This document shows positions 60,362 to 64,000 of a stretch of DNA of 64,000 bases, piece after piece (position 1 is the stretch's first letter; each line of letters opens with the position of its first letter). The stretch spans positions 8,414,585 to 8,478,584 of the forward strand of contig JAJKFL010000010.1 of NCBI GenBank assembly GCA_021186555.1. Direction: 5' to 3'. Under the pieces are notes generated by a model. That model had not been told where the DNA came from. It ran no database searches and saw only the letters and a list, made by a program, of their open reading frames with translations. Both the position numbers and the translations under genes were made by a program. This DNA comes from Reticulitermes speratus (taxonomy: Eukaryota; Arthropoda; Insecta; Blattodea; Rhinotermitidae).

Positions 60362-61344
60362 TTAGTTCACAATGCTACATAACATCGTCAGAGTCTTTTA
60401 GAATTTAATCACATTATTTTATTTACCAAAATAAATAAACTAAAAATTAACTAAGGTTCTTTTTTTTTTTAAATTAACAACTAAACACTACTTAAAATAT
60501 AAACTTACAAAATGGGACAAAAGTATAACATTTTTGTTGTTTTTGAGACATTCGTGTGTGCCATAGCCCATGCTGCACATTCCATGCACACGCCTGTGTG
60601 TGCGGTTACTAAGGAATGTTCAAAATTCCGTATCACTTTTATCATGACTGTCCGTCTGCGAGTAACAGAGGCAAGACTATTGAATCAATTTCAATTCAAC
60701 TAGGCACTGAATGACGTACACATGATTTTACGGAGTAATTTTGATTTTATCCTGGTGAAATTCGAAAAATCCCTTTTATTTCGAAACCTTTGGCAATTGC
60801 AACCGCTCTTCTTCAGAAGAAGGAATCTGTAAATAAATTATTATTATTATTATTTAAATTATGCTGCCTTTGTAAGCGGTCTCTACGCTGTTGAACCAGC
60901 ACGTAAATAAATAAAGCACTGAAGAACTGAATGGTTATTATTATTATTATTATTATGGCCATCGTCATTATTTAAGTGTTTATCCTTTTTTGATTTGTTG
61001 GTGTTTGTTTATGTGTTTTGTTATTGTCTTTTGTTTTTGTGTTTGTATGTGGTGTTGTTTCTGTTATTGGCCACTTGGCTATCTGCTCAGCACCTTAATA
61101 ATAATAATATTAATTTTTTTTTTATTATAATTATTGAATTTTTAATATGTAATTATTTTAGTACCGCTGTTTTACCCAGTGACTTCTCCACACTCTTAAT
61201 TTGCTCTACCTTGCCATAAAAGTAGCAATAGCGGCATAACAAATTATTTAGTGAAGGTCATGTCAATGTTAGTCAACTGGTCAGAATTCATACCAAGCAT
61301 ATCTTTTGGTTGGGGGGGGGGGGGGGGGGGGGAGTTGTTTGTAT
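60362..61344. other. AT-rich spacer with (ATT)n runs and G run
   Basis: (TTA/ATT)n at 60838-60854 and 60934-60957; a ~20-base G run at 61312-61331. 'cttctgaagaagagcgg...tttcgaaataaa' (60770-60816, reversed) is a further possible relative of the H1 core. No gene. Confidence 0.45.
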
Positions 61345-61640
61345 ACATTCATTTATTCATTCTGTACTCTGTCTTACGACAGGTCCGTAGCCTCTTCCAA
61401 AGCGAGTTCTCCACAGAGAGTGATCTAGTGCTTCCTCTTTCAATTTCCTGTATCTTCTCTTTTCCTCAAGGTTATCCAGTAGCTGCTTACGTCTTTTTCC
61501 TCGTCTTCCCGTAACTTTTATCCATCCTTCTATCCTCCCTTCAATAACGTGTTTTATAAGGCAGTTCCTACGCAAGATGTGACCAATCCAGTTAGTCTTC
61601 CTACTTTTTATTGGGTGGTATAGTCTGGAGAAAAACCTGC
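61345..61640 (-). mobile_element. LN2 3' end
   Basis: Reversed: (attc)n tail, ctgtcttacgacaggtccgt, gcctcttccaaagcgagttc, then the coding tail (minus: RKTNWIGHILRRNCLIKHVI, RKQLLDNLEEKRRYRKLKEE). One 39-bp unit only. Confidence 0.85.
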
Positions 61641-62952
61641 ACAGTGTTTTACTCATTTGAAGCTATAAATTTAAAATTGTATAAAAACCGAGTGTATGGC
61701 ACCCTTATCGCGTAATAGACCTATGGTATAATTTTGATTTTGAATTTAAACGCCCTGAATACTTAGTAAAATTATCGTCGCTGCAAGCATAACTATCCCT
61801 TTACCTTTACCTTTACCATGTTATTTTGTGTTTGGGTCTCGTAAGCACAAATAAGACAAATTATGCGGAACGTTGCTCTGTAGATGACGTCATTTGGATG
61901 TGTGCTACCGATGCATGCATGCATGCCGATCGTGTTACTGATGTGTACCTAACGAACACAGCGTTTGTATAAAATGTATAGTCTTGTGTGTTAAAATGTA
62001 CTAATGCGTGAGTGGTGCAGAGTTTTAGAGAACACTACATACAGAATCAGAAACCGTTTTTACTAGGATCGGTCCCCATAGTATCACATTACAGAGGAAT
62101 TTTTAACCCGCGTGGCTGAATGTCTTATTTCGTCATTTCTTTGATCAAGATATACATATATATTTTCTTTTCTGTATAAAGTGGGTTGATTTCCTTGCTC
62201 CTTCTATTCTTGTTCTCGAGGGATGCGAGAGGGCATCTGGTTCATGTCATCGCGTAGGAAACAAGTTGAATGTGTCTGGTGTATTGGATGCTGTGAAGGG
62301 AGTGATCGCAGTCAAGGAGCGGAATCACGTTCGCCTCATTCGGCAATATTCGGCTCCCACGTCCATAAAGCTTCGGCTGTAATCGTAACGAGCTCAGGCC
62401 CGCTCAACATGCCTTCCCCTTCCGTGCTCGCGCCATTCTGTCCGTGGACCGTGTGCTAGGAGCCGGTTGTCTGACATTGCAGGCCAGTTCAGTTCTGGAT
62501 GGGAGTTTGGTTGCGTTATGTTTGTGTAGGTAGCTTTCCGCAGAGACCTATTTTACAGCCTTAACAGTGGTGCTGATAGGTGTAGTGATGCCACTAAATG
62601 TGTTTCAGTTTATAAATGAAAAAGAATGCAGGACGTAATTGTGAAAGTGGGTTGTTAGCGATGTTAACCTAAACATCGGGAAATTTTTAGTGTTTACGAA
62701 ACTTCGAAATCCGCGAATTCAAGATGATGTGATTAAATGAAAGGTTAGAATGGAAGAAATGTGTTAACGAACGGAAAGTATTTGGTTCAGTATGGTTTAA
62801 CGTTATTTCTTGAAACAATATGGACATGTTTTTGAGCACGACACTCCATGGCCGTCTCCCGTAATGTGGAAATGTTCATGGAGTTTCCAAGAAAACGCAG
62901 AACGAACGGTTCTAGACTTGTGTGGACAACAGCAATGCAGTGCAGTGCTACG
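61641..62952 (+). other. Upstream region and probable 5' UTR of the drl-like gene
   Basis: Repeat-poor compared with the rest of the window. GC content and CpG frequency rise by eye from about 62220. 'ttcagttctgg' at 62489-62498 resembles an arthropod initiator (TCAGT) about 460 bp before the chosen ATG; no TATA box is evident. Its role is inferred only from position. Confidence 0.3.
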
Positions 62953-63067
62953 ATGACAACGTCGCGTTGCTGGGTGAAAGCCGCCTTGTTCGTGTTGTGT
63001 CTAGTGGACCAGTGTTACGGTAACCTCAACCTCTACCTCAGTCAGTGGGAAGTTAGAAGATTGCTTG
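62953..63067 (+). CDS. drl: First coding exon of Ryk/Derailed-family Wnt receptor
   Basis: Encodes a 23-residue signal peptide (MTTSRCWVKAALFVLC, then LVDQCYG) followed by NLNLYLSQWEVRRLL. The exon is then cut by a consensus 5' splice site, G|GTAAGT, at 63068 (phase 1, splitting a Gly codon). LxLYLSxxEVRRLxG is the start of the WIF (Wnt-binding) domain of Ryk/Derailed receptors, single-pass pseudokinases that bind Wnt5 and guide axons and muscle attachment in insects. Alternative in-frame ATGs lie at 62935 and 62848; I chose 62953 because it gives a normal signal peptide. The rest of the gene lies beyond the window, implying a first intron longer than 900 bp. The paralogue (drl, Drl-2 or dnt) cannot be settled from 38 residues. 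Confidence 0.72.
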
Positions 63068-63760
63068 GTAAGTCTTTCTGAACACGAGATTTACTTAACA
63101 TTTGCAGCCGAAACATGTGTAGGGTTAATGGACATACTTAAGAAATAAAGTGCATTTGTTTGTTTAATTGTTGAAAATTTCATCTATAATGTCTAGCAGT
63201 TAACTAGACGATACTGAAAAAAAAAAAGAAGGTAGGATGCGGGTAAATCTGTCAATCGAATGATACAAATCCCACAACTCGATTTCTTGAAACACGAATT
63301 GTGTGAATGTCGGAACTCATTATGTCAGGTAATCTGCAAAGCGATCCAACAACACATTAGAGCCTTCGTTATTGAAAGGGACCTAACCGTTGGAAGAAGG
63401 GGAGAATATGCTCCATTTGAATTCAGACGAAATAAGCATAACGCACGGTTCAAGCCTTCTGTGATGTTACGCCGTTTCGATCGATCAAGAATTCCCGACT
63501 TTTAGAATGACCTAATGTCATCTTCCGGGTTGAGCAGTTTAGAAACTGCTTCACTGCTTGATCCTGAAGATGATGGCAGCAGGAGCTTAGGTGTGGGGTG
63601 GAGTGGTGCCACCGCCCCGGGCGGCAGAGTCCAAGGGCCTGCAAAATGAATATTTTAATTTCAAAACCTTATTTTCTGCGCTCAAAAAATTTAAAATTAC
63701 TGCGCCCAATAAAGGAAATTCAGTGAATGTGATCTTTTTTAAGTTCATAATTTCTGTTAG
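63068..63760 (+). other. Start of intron 1 of the drl-like gene
   Basis: Starts GTAAGT. It contains an H1 fragment (63101-63170), A-rich sequence and a possible hAT-type end (ggtgccaccgccccgggcgg, 63598). No exon continuing the WIF domain was found up to 64000. Confidence 0.5.
63101..63170 (+). mobile_element. H1 3' fragment
   Basis: ccgaaacatgtgtagggtta, then aataaagtgcatttgtttgt: the GAAAC half of the motif and the gtgcat end box, without the CTGANGA half. Confidence 0.6.
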
Positions 63761-64000
63761 GGGCGTTCATTACGATTGTTCGACTTGGGCGCCAAAAGAA
63801 GCCTAGTCGCCTCACAGGAAGGCACCATGAACCTTCCTGACGTCTGTGTAACTCTGTTTACACTGCGCAACATACCAGAAGAACAACAACAACACAGCTG
63901 TGTGGCACAAAATCTCGCAACCTTGCAGTCTGCTTTACTTACAATCGAAGCTGCAGAAAATGTGGCATTTCGAAACAACATGGTTGAAATAGTCATGTTG
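63761..64000 (+). other. Unassigned open frame at window end
   Basis: Open for 80 codons from after a TAG to the right edge. From an ATG at 63827 it reads MNLPDVCVTLFTLRNIPEEQ then a Gln/His stretch and a helical-looking segment. It is preceded by tttctgttag, which looks like a splice acceptor, but joining it to the upstream exon in phase gives a different, soon-stopped frame. It may be transposon-derived because hAT-like end sequence lies just upstream. Confidence 0.25.

Noticed and set aside
63761-64000. Exon 2 of the drl-like gene after a tttctgttag acceptor
   Set aside because: Joining in the required phase gives a non-WIF sequence that stops after about 25 codons; the longer open frame is in another phase. 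Kept only as an unassigned frame.

Overview
This is repeat-dominated eukaryotic DNA, almost certainly from an insect. It has no bacterial gene organisation. It contains an insect errantivirus-type LTR element, a mariner transposon, insect-style non-LTR retrotransposon ends and at least six tRNA-derived SINE families. The particular LINE ends, SINEs and one degenerate coding repeat (about 53485-53720) remind me of cockroach (Blattodea, perhaps Periplaneta) sequence. That is recollection, not a search result.

Provisional family names used below. S1 to S6 are SINEs with tRNA-like heads (S1 gtggccgtgcggtctaagg; S2 gctcaggcggttagtcgcc; S3 tagcgtagtcggtatagcga; S4 cggtggactagtggttagcg; S5 ggtggcgtagttggttgagg; S6 agctcagttggtatagtga). 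LN1, LN2 and LN3 are non-LTR retrotransposons known here mainly from their 3' coding ends. LN1 ends in ctccatggagttagttag; LN2 ends in a 39-bp unit that has expanded into arrays at two loci. H1 elements are inverted-repeat elements carrying a hammerhead-ribozyme-like core. H2 elements are a foldback family with a related core. DT1 is a repeat with short terminal inverted repeats.

Layout. 1-275: 53-bp tandem array. 0.3-31 kb: a mosaic of S1-S6, LN1/LN2 fragments, hAT-type MITEs, H1 and H2 elements, and a degenerate coiled-coil pseudogene (24714-24956). 31.1-39.4 kb: an errantivirus-like element on the minus strand with 616-bp LTRs that look identical, gag, a frameshifted pol and a full-length env. 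It sits inside an S3 SINE that was also hit by an S2 SINE. 43.7-46.8 kb: LINE pieces, with a complete mariner (45109-46440, intact 351-aa transposase) inside an LN1 copy. 47.4-49.5 kb: the two clearest H1 elements, both with target-site duplications. 50.7-51.7 kb: 99-bp minisatellite open in both strands. 54.0-54.65 kb: H1-like hairpin whose centre is a 62-bp array. 59.97-60.36 kb: 127-bp tandem repeat with a related ribozyme-like core. 62.9-63.1 kb: the only convincing host gene piece, a first coding exon (signal peptide plus start of a WIF domain, then a GTAAGT donor) of a Ryk/Derailed-family Wnt receptor. It is transcribed rightward and continues beyond the window.

The most interesting pattern is the recurrence of one RNA-like design (CTGANGA, T, short stem, GAAAC, near-palindromic stem, then GGGG pairing with CCCC) in sequence-unrelated elements. 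Several of these have variable-length target duplications and share a 3' end box (gtgcat...ttggt) followed by atgcacggtg. This matches the layout known for non-autonomous Penelope-like elements and other hammerhead-bearing retroelements. I infer that relationship; I have not tested it.
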